Shown here piece after piece: positions 1 to 8,604 of a DNA stretch of 36,732 nt. The translations under genes were made by a program, and so were the position numbers. Below the pieces are notes generated by a model, which saw nothing but the letters and a program-made list of their open reading frames with translations, did no database searches and had not been told where the DNA came from. Position 1 is the stretch's first letter, and each line of letters begins with the position of its first letter. Location: NCBI GenBank assembly GCA_030706455.1, contig JAUZOL010000015.1, forward strand, positions 1 to 36,732, read 5' to 3'. The stretch is from Bacteroidota bacterium (GTDB taxonomy: Bacteria; Bacteroidota; Bacteroidia; Bacteroidales; Paludibacteraceae).

Positions 1-228
1 AGCTTCGCTCCACCAGTTAAATTTCTTAATTCCCAAACGAGGAATTGCGTCTGACTGATCGCACATCAGTGTCGCTTTTTCTGTAAGCGTCAATCGCGAA
101 ATAAGGTCTTTGGCTCGCGTTTCGGAACTCAGGTTCGGGTTTTGATAGGGCAGCTGTTGCCCCCGGGATGTTGCAGCCAACAACAAAAAAGCAGACACAC
201 AAATGCCTTTCACAAAATTCTTAAACAT
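1..228 (-). CDS. GH3 beta-glycosidase (beta-xylosidase/glucosidase type), N-terminal fragment
   Basis: This is the first 76 codons of a minus-strand gene cut by the left edge of the window. It begins with a signal peptide (K-rich start, hydrophobic stretch SAFLLLAA, then SRGQQ). After it comes the typical N-terminus of family GH3: [14 protein letters not shown], then [15 protein letters not shown], which in full-length relatives continues into LHG. The same block occurs in the full-length GH3 at 2361-6239 (RATDLVSRMTLEEK, IPRLGVKKYDVWGEA), so the two are paralogues. An in-frame ATG four codons upstream (position 240) is an alternative start; I prefer 228 because the signal peptide then begins directly with MFKN. 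It lies 43 bp downstream of the GH97 gene on the same strand and is probably the next gene of the operon. Family assignment is firm; substrate (xylose or glucose) is inferred from context. Confidence 0.85.
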   Translation of the reverse strand, partial: MFKNFVKGICVSAFLLLAATSRGQQLPYQNPNLSSETRAKDLISRLTLTEKATLMCDQSDAIPRLGIKKFNWWSEA

Positions 229-271
229 TGCTGTTTCCATGTATATTTAATTAATAATCTATTGGTTAGTC

Positions 272-2212
272 TCAAAACAAGGGTCTCAGGCAGGCAACAA
301 ATCCTCCTCTCCGGAGCATATTAACATCTACTGATGATGATTTATCTACCACCAGATATTGCGTAGCGAACTCTTTATCGTGTTTGCCATCGGCAATCAA
401 CGTCAGCTTATATTTCACACCTTCAGGCAGAAATTTGAACTCCAGTTTTGTTTTCTTTTCACGCATATTTTCGGCGCTAATGCCTCCAATGTACCAGTCG
501 TTGCCTTTCTGACGGGCAATGATGATGTATTTACCGGGGTAACCATCAAGGAGTTTGGTGTTGTCCCACGTATTCGGCACCTCTTTCAGGAAAGTGCGGG
601 CAGCATCGGGCAACGTGTAATACCCTTCGGGTCTGTCCGCAAAATGCAGGATTCCGGATTCAAAGACAACGCTCAGCGCCAGTTCGTGTCCGTAGGAAGT
701 GGTGTGCGGAAACTGAGAATTGGTAAACGTTACCGGCGTATAATCCATTGCACCAACCACGTTACGGGTAAACGGCAACACGGTGTTATGTTCGGGGGCT
801 GTCGTGGTGAATTCGGGTCCGTTGTTATACCATTCGGCACCCCTCACTCCTTCGTATGTCATCAGGTTCGGGTAAGTACGCGCCCAACCGCGGGGCACTA
901 AGCAACCATGAAAATAGACCATCATTCCAAACTTTGCTGCATCGTCCAGAATATCCAGATAATACTTAATCATATCCTGTTTTTCGCTTTCAAAAAAGTC
1001 GATTTTCACCCCGGCCACGCCCAGATTCTTCAGTTTGGTAAACTCTTCCACGCGGTTTTCGTGGGTCAGCATCCGATCTTTTGGCGTAGACGACACCCAA
1101 GTGTGGTCTCCACCTGAATTGTACCACATCAGCGGTTTAAGTCCTTTGGATTTGATGTATTTAAGCGCATCTTCCAGTTTTCCGCCATTGCCCATGGTAT
1201 CCCATTCCCAATCGAGCAAAGTGTAGGGCCAACCCATTGCAGCAGCCAAGTCGGCAAATTCACAAACGGTTTTGTAATCCTTCGTGCCGTGATTGTCCGA
1301 CCAGTAATTCCACGAAGCAATTCCGGGTTTGATCCAATCGGTTTTAGCTACGACCGAAGGAGGACAAACATCGTCAACCAACGTCGATTCGACAATATCC
1401 GCAAGGCTACCCACCACAATCACACGCCATGGCGATTTCCAGGGCAAGGTAACGGTCGGTTGTGATTCGCCTTTCCCGCGTCCGTTCCATTGATCGGGGA
1501 AAGTAATTTTATATTCAGTACCTGCTCCGGCGTTGGAAAGCTTCGACCCGCAGTAATTACGATCGAGATCGGCTTCGTGAATCAGGTACCAGCATGATTT
1601 GTCGGGAGTATTGAACAGAGCCGGATAGCCCCAGTCCTGCTGCACTTTTCCATCTACCATTGAGGAGTAAAGCCCTTCGTTGGCCGGGTTGAATTTTTCC
1701 AGCCATCGTTTCGTACTATCCGGTATGGAATAAGCTGTAAGTTCATCTTTTACCACAAACGAACCCGATTTTTCGGGAAATTCGTAACGGAATGCAACGC
1801 CATCGTTGTAAGCTCTCATTATAAGGTTCAGTTTTGCTTTCGACGGCGTTTCAAAAGCAACCGTTAGTTCGTTGGCCTGATTGGTACAATGCGCACGTTT
1901 GCCATGCACCACCGTATAATCTTCATGAATCGAAACCGGCTTGCCCGTCCTGACTAATTTTAGCGCCTTGGAAAAATCCTGATCGCTACGCAAAAGACCG
2001 AGGTTGATTTGCGGAATGACGTCTGTCTGTTTTACTCCGTCCTGGTAAGAAACTTTGAGATACCAGCTCCCAGCATCCGCGTTTTGACGGCTACAGAGTT
2101 CAACGCTAACCTTTTGATTGGGAGAAACTATTTTTGCGTTCTGCGCAAATGCTCCAGTGCAAAACATACAGGCAAAAGCCAGTAAAACAGTAGTTATCTT
2201 TATGTTTTTCAT
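272..2212 (-). CDS. GH97 glycoside hydrolase, retaining alpha-galactosidase-like
   Basis: Exported enzyme of 646 residues, a normal length for GH97. Residues 1-23 are a signal peptide (MKNIKITTVLLAF...GAFAQ). A beta-sandwich N-terminal domain (about 25-280) precedes the (beta/alpha)8 barrel with the GH97 motifs GIASWNYWSDN (297-307) and TLLDWEWD (331-338). In the barrel, VKIDFF places an Asp at 405 and TYEGVRGAE a Glu at 454. These match the nucleophile Asp and acid/base Glu of the retaining GH97 subgroup (such as Bacteroides alpha-galactosidase BtGH97b) rather than the two base glutamates of inverting SusB. The reading frame stays open to position 2335, but the ATG at 2212 directly starts the signal peptide and lies downstream of a strong stem-loop, so I chose it. 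It follows the large GH3 by a 148-bp gap. A role in removing alpha-galactose or a similar decoration from xylan is inference. Confidence 0.88.
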   Translation of the reverse strand: MKNIKITTVLLAFACMFCTGAFAQNAKIVSPNQKVSVELCSRQNADAGSWYLKVSYQDGVKQTDVIPQINLGLLRSDQDFSKALKLVRTGKPVSIHEDYTVVHGKRAHCTNQANELTVAFETPSKAKLNLIMRAYNDGVAFRYEFPEKSGSFVVKDELTAYSIPDSTKRWLEKFNPANEGLYSSMVDGKVQQDWGYPALFNTPDKSCWYLIHEADLDRNYCGSKLSNAGAGTEYKITFPDQWNGRGKGESQPTVTLPWKSPWRVIVVGSLADIVESTLVDDVCPPSVVAKTDWIKPGIASWNYWSDNHGTKDYKTVCEFADLAAAMGWPYTLLDWEWDTMGNGGKLEDALKYIKSKGLKPLMWYNSGGDHTWVSSTPKDRMLTHENRVEEFTKLKNLGVAGVKIDFFESEKQDMIKYYLDILDDAAKFGMMVYFHGCLVPRGWARTYPNLMTYEGVRGAEWYNNGPEFTTTAPEHNTVLPFTRNVVGAMDYTPVTFTNSQFPHTTSYGHELALSVVFESGILHFADRPEGYYTLPDAARTFLKEVPNTWDNTKLLDGYPGKYIIIARQKGNDWYIGGISAENMREKKTKLEFKFLPEGVKYKLTLIADGKHDKEFATQYLVVDKSSSVDVNMLRRGGFVACLRPLF

Positions 2213-2238
2213 GTGAATATAATTTTCTTGTTTAAATG

Positions 2239-2278
2239 CACATAAAACGATCCTGAAGTAACAAGATCGTTTCATGTG
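2239..2278 (-). promoter_or_regulatory. Strong stem-loop in the GH3-GH97 intercistronic gap
   Basis: Arms of 14 nt (2239-2252 and 2265-2278) enclose a 12-nt loop. Thirteen pairs are Watson-Crick; the remaining position is G-U in the minus-strand RNA but an A-C mismatch in the plus strand, which fits an RNA made from the minus strand. No U-run follows, so this is not a standard intrinsic terminator. It sits 26 nt before the GH97 start codon. It may protect or process the operon mRNA. Confidence 0.6.
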
Positions 2279-2360
2279 AGCACAATGGCTACTTAAGCAT
2301 CTCTGCAAAAGCCGTTTGCCTAGCCAAAGACACAAGTCTTCAGCTTAGCCGTGTATCGCG

Positions 2361-5300
2361 TTATTTTCGTCCGCTATTGGTGATGTGGAAATAGTCGAAC
2401 GAAACATCAAACGGAGTTGCCGGTTTGGTCGTATCGGGATCGAACCAGAATGTATTTTTCATACTTTGGATGATAACTCCGTCACATGCTATCAAACCCA
2501 CTTTTATGTTTTTGAGGAAGCTTTTTGCTGTGCCTAGTTTCTCGAATTTGGTTCCATCCAACGAATAATAAGCGGTATAAGCGCCACCGTTCTTTTCAAG
2601 TTTCAAAATCAACGAGTTGCTGCCCGTAATCTCTTGTCGGAGGTTGAAGGAAGCCGCCGACTTAGCAATGCCGTTCTCTTCTACCACCAGATCAACAGTT
2701 CCGGCTTGTACTCCGGGGCCACGTCCCTGACGCGAAGTCTTGGTTACCGCACGCAGCATTAATTTTACAAAATTATTATCATCCTGATAAGCAACAAGAC
2801 CAGCATTTTCGGGCTGAGACGGAACTCTCGAACCTACCAGCTTCGTTTCGGCCACCCAGTCGTTGTTTGCACTTTGTAGCAACACATTTTTTGCGTCATT
2901 GCTACCTTCGGATATATCGCCTTTTTCCGTAGTAATAGTGAGCGAACCCGGAACTTTGGTAAAGCTGTAATTAGCAGTATTTTCTCTAAGCCACTGCCAT
3001 TGTTTCCCGGCGGAAGCAGCATTGAAATCATCACTTTCCGAAGCAGCATCAAAGTTAAAATAATATGTGTTGGTTTCAAACGTATTGTTGTCGATAAACT
3101 TAACAATTGCAGTCCCCGGGACCTCTTTAGCCTGTTCGACATCCACCGAAATGCTATTGTCCAAAGCCGTTGCTTTGACTACCGGCAGTTTCGCGTTCTT
3201 CTTATTAAGCAAATAACCATATGCCTTCTCATCTTTACTAAAGCCCTGAATTTCTTTCCCGTTGATTTTGATCGATTTGGGTGTAAGATCAGGCATAACT
3301 TTTACCGGATAGCTATTGGAAACGGTGGTTCCGTCCACAGTTACAGAAGCGATGATCGATGCGACTCCGGCACTCTGAGCTGTTACTTTACCTGTGTTGT
3401 CAACACTGGCAACCGAAGGGTTATTGCTTTTGTAGGTTATCTGAGCTTTGCCAAGATTGCAGAAGCTATCGTCCGACATCGAAGCCGTCACACTGGTTTG
3501 CAAAGTATTGCCCGGACGTAAAACAGTTTTGTCGCCTTCGGCTACTACTGTGGATAAAACCGGTTTGTATGTGCCGCTCATGTTAGCCGAAACTTCGCCT
3601 TTAATATCTCTGGAAGAGGCTCCGATTTCAAAGACATATTTGCCCTGATCGAACATGATCCGTTTGTTAGCTGCATCCCAGAACCAGAGGTCGGCACAAT
3701 CAATATCTATCGAAACAGTTTGTGTTTGACCTCTCGGAATGGTCACTCTCTTAAATCCTTTCAGGCGTTTGATCGGTCTTTGGAGTGAAGCTGCACTTTC
3801 CGGAGTTTTTACATACACCTGAACAACTTCGTCTCCATCCACATCGCCTGTGTTTTTAACGTCGGCAGTAATGGTTATTTTATCGTTTGGGGTAATCGCT
3901 TTTTTGCTGATTCCGAAATTACTGTAAGCAAAAGTGGTATAGGAGAGTCCGTATCCGAATTCGTAGGTAACATCCTTGTCAAAATACATGTAAGTACGAC
4001 CGTTTTTACCGGTAGCGCCACGCAATGTATAATCGTTGAAATCGGGCAAATCGCTCAAAGACTTGTACCAGGTAACGCTTGTTTTGCCGCCGGGATTCAC
4101 TTCTCCAAATAATACTTTAGCCATGGCAGCGCCCTGATTCTGACCATTGTATCCGGTAAAAATCAGACCTGCAATGTTGGGATTATTTTTGAACTGTTCG
4201 GCTTCCACCATGCCCATACCCTGAATCACCACGATTGTATTCGGATTGACTGATGAAATAGCTTTAATCAGTTCGTTCTGATTACCCGGCAAATTGATAG
4301 AAAAGCGATCGGATTCTTCGCGCCCGGTTGTCTGATCGGTACCCACAAACACTAAAGCCACATCGGCAGAAGCTGCCATGTCAAGCGTTCCTTTATCGGT
4401 AGCAGGCACTTCGGCTTCGTGATAAACCAAAACAAGGGTTTGTGAGCCAGTGATACCCAGCGTGTTGATTTTAACAGGAATGGATCTTGGACGTCCTCCG
4501 CCAAAACCTCCGAATCCTCCATTTGTCTGAGGTATTCCCTCGATTTTCTTAGAAGCTAAAATATTACCGGTAGCTGATCCGACACGAATTTCGATCGTTC
4601 CTCCTTCCGGAGACACATTCATATTCAACCTGATTGAATCTACATCGGTTATATCCACGTTATTATAAGCGGTCCAGTCGCCGTCTTTTATTCCTTTGAT
4701 CGATTTGCTACCAAATCGTTCGGTAGCTATCAAACCGGGAGCAGAAGCATCGAATTTGGTTGCATCAAATTGTTTTACGGTTTTGTTTGTAGTGATAGTG
4801 GAAAATCCGGACATCATGAAGAAATCGGTACGTTTTTCGGTATTTCCACCGGATTTAGAAACCACTTCCGTGGTGTAGTTGTTGTCTGCAAGGTATTTTT
4901 TTATGCCTTCGAGCGGAGTTATTCTGTATTTGGACTCAATTTCACCCGAATAATCGCCTAACTCCACTTTATCGGCTTGCGGACCGAGCACCGCAATTCG
5001 TTTGATATTTGATGCATTGAGGGGCAATGCCTTTTTGCCTGTCTTCGCTAGGGCATTGTTTTTGAGCAATACCGGCGTTTTGGTGGCAACTTCCAATGCG
5101 AGGTCGTTATGGGAAGGATCGTTGATAATATTGGGGTTAATCCCTGCAAATGGAACAATGTTCTGTGGATCGAATTCGCCCAGTCTCATTCTGATGGCAA
5201 ACAGATTAATCAGCGCCTTGTCCATGTCGGCTTCGGTAACCAGTCCCTGCTTTAGCGCCTCCAGTGCACTGGATTGGTATATGCCGCCACAATCGGAATC

Positions 5301-6239
5301 GACACCCGTTTTGAGCCCCATGGCGGCAGCTTCCGCTTTCGATTTTGCATAATGATGACCATTCAGTATATCAGCCACCGCATCACAGTCACCGGTTACA
5401 TAACCGTCCAACCCGTAGGTTTTGCGTGCAATCGAATCGACCAGAAATTTACTTGCCGACATTGGGACACCATTCACGGCGCTATAGGCTGTCATGATAG
5501 CCGGAAGTTTATCTTTTTCTATCAACGACTTGTAAGGGTACAAATAGAATTCACGCATATCGCGATCATCCATATTGGCACTTCCCGTATGTCTGTTAAA
5601 CTCAGTATTGTTGGCAAAGAAGTGTTTTCCGCAAGGAACCGCTTTCAGGTACTTTGGGTCGTCCCCCATCAAGCCACGGATAAATCCGCTGCTTATTTGT
5701 GAAACCAGAAAAGGATCTTCTCCAAATGTTTCACCGGTACGTCCCCAACGTGGATCGCGGGTTGGTTCCACAACGGGCGACCAGTATGTGAGAGTGAAAA
5801 TATAGTTGTAATTAAATCCTCTTGCCTCATCTGCAATCACTTTTGTTTCTCGCTTAATCAGCTCAGGATCCCAGGTACATCCCACGGCAACACTGTTTGG
5901 AAAGGAAGTGGAAGTCATCCCGCTGTTGTCATTTCGGCCGGCAACACCGTGGAGAGCTTCTCCCCAAACATCATATTTTTTGACACCTAAACGAGGAATA
6001 GGAGGCATGGTATTTCCCAACTGACTCTGCTTTTCTTCCAGGGTCATTCGGGAAACAAGATCGGTGGCCCGTTCTTTAAAAGAATAGGCGGTATTGAGAT
6101 AAATCGGTAACTTCGGCTTTTCGGCTTTCACCAAAAAACTTTGGGGATTGAAACCGATCAACACTAACAAGAGAATTAAAAAACTTTGTCTGTAAAGATT
6201 GGAGCGTTCATCTTTACACGACACAAAAAAAAGTTTCAT
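2361..6239 (-). CDS. Large multidomain GH3 beta-glycosidase with inserted CBM6-like domain and C-terminal sandwich domains
   Basis: This GH3 enzyme has 1,292 residues, far above the usual 720-880. A hydrophobic signal segment lies at about 18-37. The GH3 N-terminal barrel (about 45-370) shows WGRTGETFGEDP (165-176), a KH pair (205-206) and GYVTGDCDA with the predicted nucleophile Asp284. The C-terminal alpha/beta domain is split: 385-475 and about 615-770, the latter with GREESDR, where Glu641 is the candidate acid/base. A CBM6-like beta-sandwich (about 476-608, with DGDWTAYNNVDI) lies in between and has a glycine-rich stretch at 574-582. Then follow an FnIII-like domain (785-875), a Big_2 Ig-like domain (895-983, NNPSVASVDNTGKVTAQSAG), an unassigned sandwich (985-1065) and a concanavalin-like/DUF1349-type domain (1068-1290). 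Probably a periplasmic or surface beta-xylosidase/glucosidase that holds on to polymer; activity is inferred. Confidence 0.9.
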   Translation of the reverse strand: MKLFFVSCKDERSNLYRQSFLILLLVLIGFNPQSFLVKAEKPKLPIYLNTAYSFKERATDLVSRMTLEEKQSQLGNTMPPIPRLGVKKYDVWGEALHGVAGRNDNSGMTSTSFPNSVAVGCTWDPELIKRETKVIADEARGFNYNYIFTLTYWSPVVEPTRDPRWGRTGETFGEDPFLVSQISSGFIRGLMGDDPKYLKAVPCGKHFFANNTEFNRHTGSANMDDRDMREFYLYPYKSLIEKDKLPAIMTAYSAVNGVPMSASKFLVDSIARKTYGLDGYVTGDCDAVADILNGHHYAKSKAEAAAMGLKTGVDSDCGGIYQSSALEALKQGLVTEADMDKALINLFAIRMRLGEFDPQNIVPFAGINPNIINDPSHNDLALEVATKTPVLLKNNALAKTGKKALPLNASNIKRIAVLGPQADKVELGDYSGEIESKYRITPLEGIKKYLADNNYTTEVVSKSGGNTEKRTDFFMMSGFSTITTNKTVKQFDATKFDASAPGLIATERFGSKSIKGIKDGDWTAYNNVDITDVDSIRLNMNVSPEGGTIEIRVGSATGNILASKKIEGIPQTNGGFGGFGGGRPRSIPVKINTLGITGSQTLVLVYHEAEVPATDKGTLDMAASADVALVFVGTDQTTGREESDRFSINLPGNQNELIKAISSVNPNTIVVIQGMGMVEAEQFKNNPNIAGLIFTGYNGQNQGAAMAKVLFGEVNPGGKTSVTWYKSLSDLPDFNDYTLRGATGKNGRTYMYFDKDVTYEFGYGLSYTTFAYSNFGISKKAITPNDKITITADVKNTGDVDGDEVVQVYVKTPESAASLQRPIKRLKGFKRVTIPRGQTQTVSIDIDCADLWFWDAANKRIMFDQGKYVFEIGASSRDIKGEVSANMSGTYKPVLSTVVAEGDKTVLRPGNTLQTSVTASMSDDSFCNLGKAQITYKSNNPSVASVDNTGKVTAQSAGVASIIASVTVDGTTVSNSYPVKVMPDLTPKSIKINGKEIQGFSKDEKAYGYLLNKKNAKLPVVKATALDNSISVDVEQAKEVPGTAIVKFIDNNTFETNTYYFNFDAASESDDFNAASAGKQWQWLRENTANYSFTKVPGSLTITTEKGDISEGSNDAKNVLLQSANNDWVAETKLVGSRVPSQPENAGLVAYQDDNNFVKLMLRAVTKTSRQGRGPGVQAGTVDLVVEENGIAKSAASFNLRQEITGSNSLILKLEKNGGAYTAYYSLDGTKFEKLGTAKSFLKNIKVGLIACDGVIIQSMKNTFWFDPDTTKPATPFDVSFDYFHITNSGRK

Positions 6240-6310
6240 TTTATAGATATTAGATGGTTATTTCAATATTATCAAAGTCATCACGACTTTTACATGTTTA
6301 AGTACTCGGA

Positions 6311-6355
6311 GAAGGGCTGTTTTATGAATAACAAAGCCGTAAAACGCCACCCTTC
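6311..6355 (-). promoter_or_regulatory. Stem-loop between the DUF3237 gene and the large GH3
   Basis: Two stacked six-base stems (6311-6316 with 6350-6355; 6319-6324 with 6340-6345) are separated by a small internal loop and capped by 15 nt. It lies in the 225-bp gap between the DUF3237 stop and the GH3 start on the minus strand. No TAnnTTTG promoter element was found in this gap, so the gap is probably intra-operonic. Terminator function is unlikely because there is no U-run. Confidence 0.4.
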
Positions 6356-6464
6356 CTCATCCACAACAAGAGACTAAGATTCGGCAAATAAAGCAATCGC
6401 ACTGTTTATACGACAAGCCAAGGAATGTCTAAGCAAAACAGGGTATTGCCGAACTCGACAATTT

Positions 6465-7001
6465 CTACAAAACCTTATAAACTCCGATTATTACATATGG
6501 CTCTTCGCCGGGCTTTAATGCCGGCATTCTCAATGTGCCCAGAAATATGGCATGGTTCAGATAACTATACGGGCTTTTCTCTGGTACTTCGAAATCCAAA
6601 ACCGATTTACAGTAAAACGCTTTAGTTGCAGCATCGATGTGAATCAAGGCCTGGTTAAGCACCTGAAAAGTGTATCCATCGTCCGTTTTCATGAGATAAC
6701 GGGCATTCAGTTCGGTATCGCCATCAGGACGAACCAGCTGCCAGTCTTCTCCTCCGGGCAAAACCACACCTTTAATCTTCGGGCCGCTGAAAGTGCCTCC
6801 TGTTATAGGAATGACTCTCCGCACGCCTCTTTTACTTTCGCCGACATTAATCATGCCGCTAATCTTTACCTTTGCTTCCCACATAAATTCGGTCTTGAAA
6901 TCTTTGTACAAAGAATCGGGTTTAACCGAATTGCTGCTTTGGGCATTCATGCTTTGAGAAGCACACAAAATAAATGCCGCGATATAAATGAGTTGTTTCA
7001 T
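6465..7001 (-). CDS. Exported DUF3237 family protein
   Basis: The protein has 178 residues, with a signal peptide at about 1-20 (MKQLIYIAAFILCASQSMNAQ). The rest matches the DUF3237 (UPF0311) pattern: a lead beta segment (FMWEAKVKISG), then ITGGTFSGPKIKGVVLPGG, DWQLVRPDGDTELNARYLMKTDDG, and a C-terminal PYVIIGVYKV strand. Members are small beta-barrels with no established function; most are cytosolic, so an exported copy inside a PUL is notable. The start codon lies 9 bp after the stop of the type-B carboxylesterase gene, which suggests translational coupling and a related job. Function unknown; a role in binding or cleaving a small aromatic or ester product is speculation. Confidence 0.85.
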   Translation of the reverse strand: MKQLIYIAAFILCASQSMNAQSSNSVKPDSLYKDFKTEFMWEAKVKISGMINVGESKRGVRRVIPITGGTFSGPKIKGVVLPGGEDWQLVRPDGDTELNARYLMKTDDGYTFQVLNQALIHIDAATKAFYCKSVLDFEVPEKSPYSYLNHAIFLGTLRMPALKPGEEPYVIIGVYKVL

Positions 7002-7010
7002 CTTTCAGAA

Positions 7011-8570
7011 TTATTTTCCCCAGGCTGCACCTTCCGGGCTTCTTCTCCATTTGAAATAATTGTCTAACACTTTGAGCGACTCCAGACTGGGCACTGATCC
7101 AACATGAGGTGTTTGTTGCAAATACATTACCGAAGGTTTGTCTTCGTTAAATGCAGGCCATTCAACGCTTCCTTTAGCATTAGGAGTCCCATATTTTGCA
7201 AAGTTTGTCCAGTAAGTCCCCATGGCTTCCGATATTGCAAGATCCGATTTTGTAGTTTGGGGATTAGATGGATCAAGGTGCATAAACACGTAAGCCACAT
7301 CCTGTCCGTGAGGCGATCCGAAGCCATATTGTGGCGATTCTTTAGGATAGTCGGGATGTTGGTCGAAATAGTACAAAAAGGCGTTGGACTTACCCGTTTT
7401 TGTCTGAAGACGAGCCCAACTCCATGTATGCCAGCCAAAGGCAGCATCACGGGCTAAGTCGCGAGCAGTTTTAGGAACCAAATTTTCTGTCACCGGATAA
7501 GCTTTGATAAGACCGTCCGCAAATTTTCCATAACGAGCTTTCACTCCTGCAATATAATCTTCGGGCTTTTTTTCGTGCGAGAAGCTGGCACCCTCATCAG
7601 AATTATAGCCAATAAGCACCGGAACATCGTTGTATTTGCCGGCTTCGTACAACTTATACTGATCGTCGGGAATTACAACGCCGTCCACAATCGGCCAGCC
7701 ACCGGGCATTCCGAATCCCATAGGAAGTTTGTCGGCTGAGATTTTCCGCAACTCGGCAAGAGATGTTACGCCGGCTTTCTTCATATAATTCTCTCCTTCG
7801 GCTTCCGCCTGTTTGAGCGTTTGCATGTTTTCGCCAGGGAAAGAGACCAAACGGGTAGGTCCGAAAGAGCCGCCGCTTTGAGAGATTGCTCCCTGAAAAA
7901 GTCCTTTTGCCAGAGGCGATGCGCACAGCATGCTGACTGAAATAGCTCCGGCAGACTCTCCGAAGATGGTAACTTTGTCCGGATCACCGCCAAAGGCTGC
8001 AATATTCTTCTTAACCCATTGCAATGCTGCTATCTGATCGAGTAAACCATAATTACCGGAAACGTGGTCAGGACTTTCGGCACTCAACTCGGGATGAGCT
8101 ATAAAACCGAGTTGACCAACACGGTAGGCTATGCTAACCAAAACAACCCCTTTTTGCGCCAGCTTTTCACCGGAATAACCCGGTTCCGAAGTAGATCCAA
8201 AACTAAATCCTCCACCGTAGATCCATACAAGTACCGGAACTTTGTCTCCTGCCGATTTCGCAGGAGTCCATACATTCAGGTACAAGCAATCTTCACTCTT
8301 TCCTGATGGAGTGTTTCCGCCCTGAAAAGGAGCAGGAGCAAATTTATCCGCCAGCTTTACGCCTTCCCAGCTTTTAGCCGGCTGAGGAGCTTTCCAGCGA
8401 AGATCTCCGACTGGAGGAGCAGCAAAAGGAATTCCTTTATAAACTGTCAGACCGTTTTCATAAATACCCTGAACAAGACCTTTGTCCGTTTTTACAGGAG
8501 CCGGTTGTTGTGCTGACATCAATTGAGCACTTAACAAAAATGCAGCTGCAATACAAGAAAAACATTTCAT
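7011..8570 (-). CDS. Type-B carboxylesterase (para-nitrobenzyl esterase family)
   Basis: An alpha/beta hydrolase of 519 residues with a signal peptide (about 1-20, ending MSAQQ). It shows the family landmarks in order: YKGIPFAAPPVGDLRW (44-59), SEDCLYLNVW (92-101), the oxyanion loop IYGGGF (117-122), the nucleophile elbow GESAG (Ser206), SDEGASF (Glu326) and SPHGQD (His421), a complete Ser-Glu-His triad. It sits 34 bp downstream of the GH43-CBM6 gene and 9 bp before DUF3237. In this context it may cleave acetyl or aromatic esters from xylan oligosaccharides, but the family is broad and the substrate cannot be read from the sequence. Confidence 0.92.
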   Translation of the reverse strand: MKCFSCIAAAFLLSAQLMSAQQPAPVKTDKGLVQGIYENGLTVYKGIPFAAPPVGDLRWKAPQPAKSWEGVKLADKFAPAPFQGGNTPSGKSEDCLYLNVWTPAKSAGDKVPVLVWIYGGGFSFGSTSEPGYSGEKLAQKGVVLVSIAYRVGQLGFIAHPELSAESPDHVSGNYGLLDQIAALQWVKKNIAAFGGDPDKVTIFGESAGAISVSMLCASPLAKGLFQGAISQSGGSFGPTRLVSFPGENMQTLKQAEAEGENYMKKAGVTSLAELRKISADKLPMGFGMPGGWPIVDGVVIPDDQYKLYEAGKYNDVPVLIGYNSDEGASFSHEKKPEDYIAGVKARYGKFADGLIKAYPVTENLVPKTARDLARDAAFGWHTWSWARLQTKTGKSNAFLYYFDQHPDYPKESPQYGFGSPHGQDVAYVFMHLDPSNPQTTKSDLAISEAMGTYWTNFAKYGTPNAKGSVEWPAFNEDKPSVMYLQQTPHVGSVPSLESLKVLDNYFKWRRSPEGAAWGK

Positions 8571-8604
8571 ATGAGAATAATTTTTTCGTCTGAACTAGTA
8601 TATC

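Noticed and set aside
359-901. A 180-codon plus-strand open frame opposite GH97
   Set aside because: Antisense shadow of the GH97 gene with no protein-like features.
2213-2335. N-terminal extension of GH97
   Set aside because: It would run through the strong stem-loop at 2239-2278 and place 41 unrelated residues before the signal peptide.
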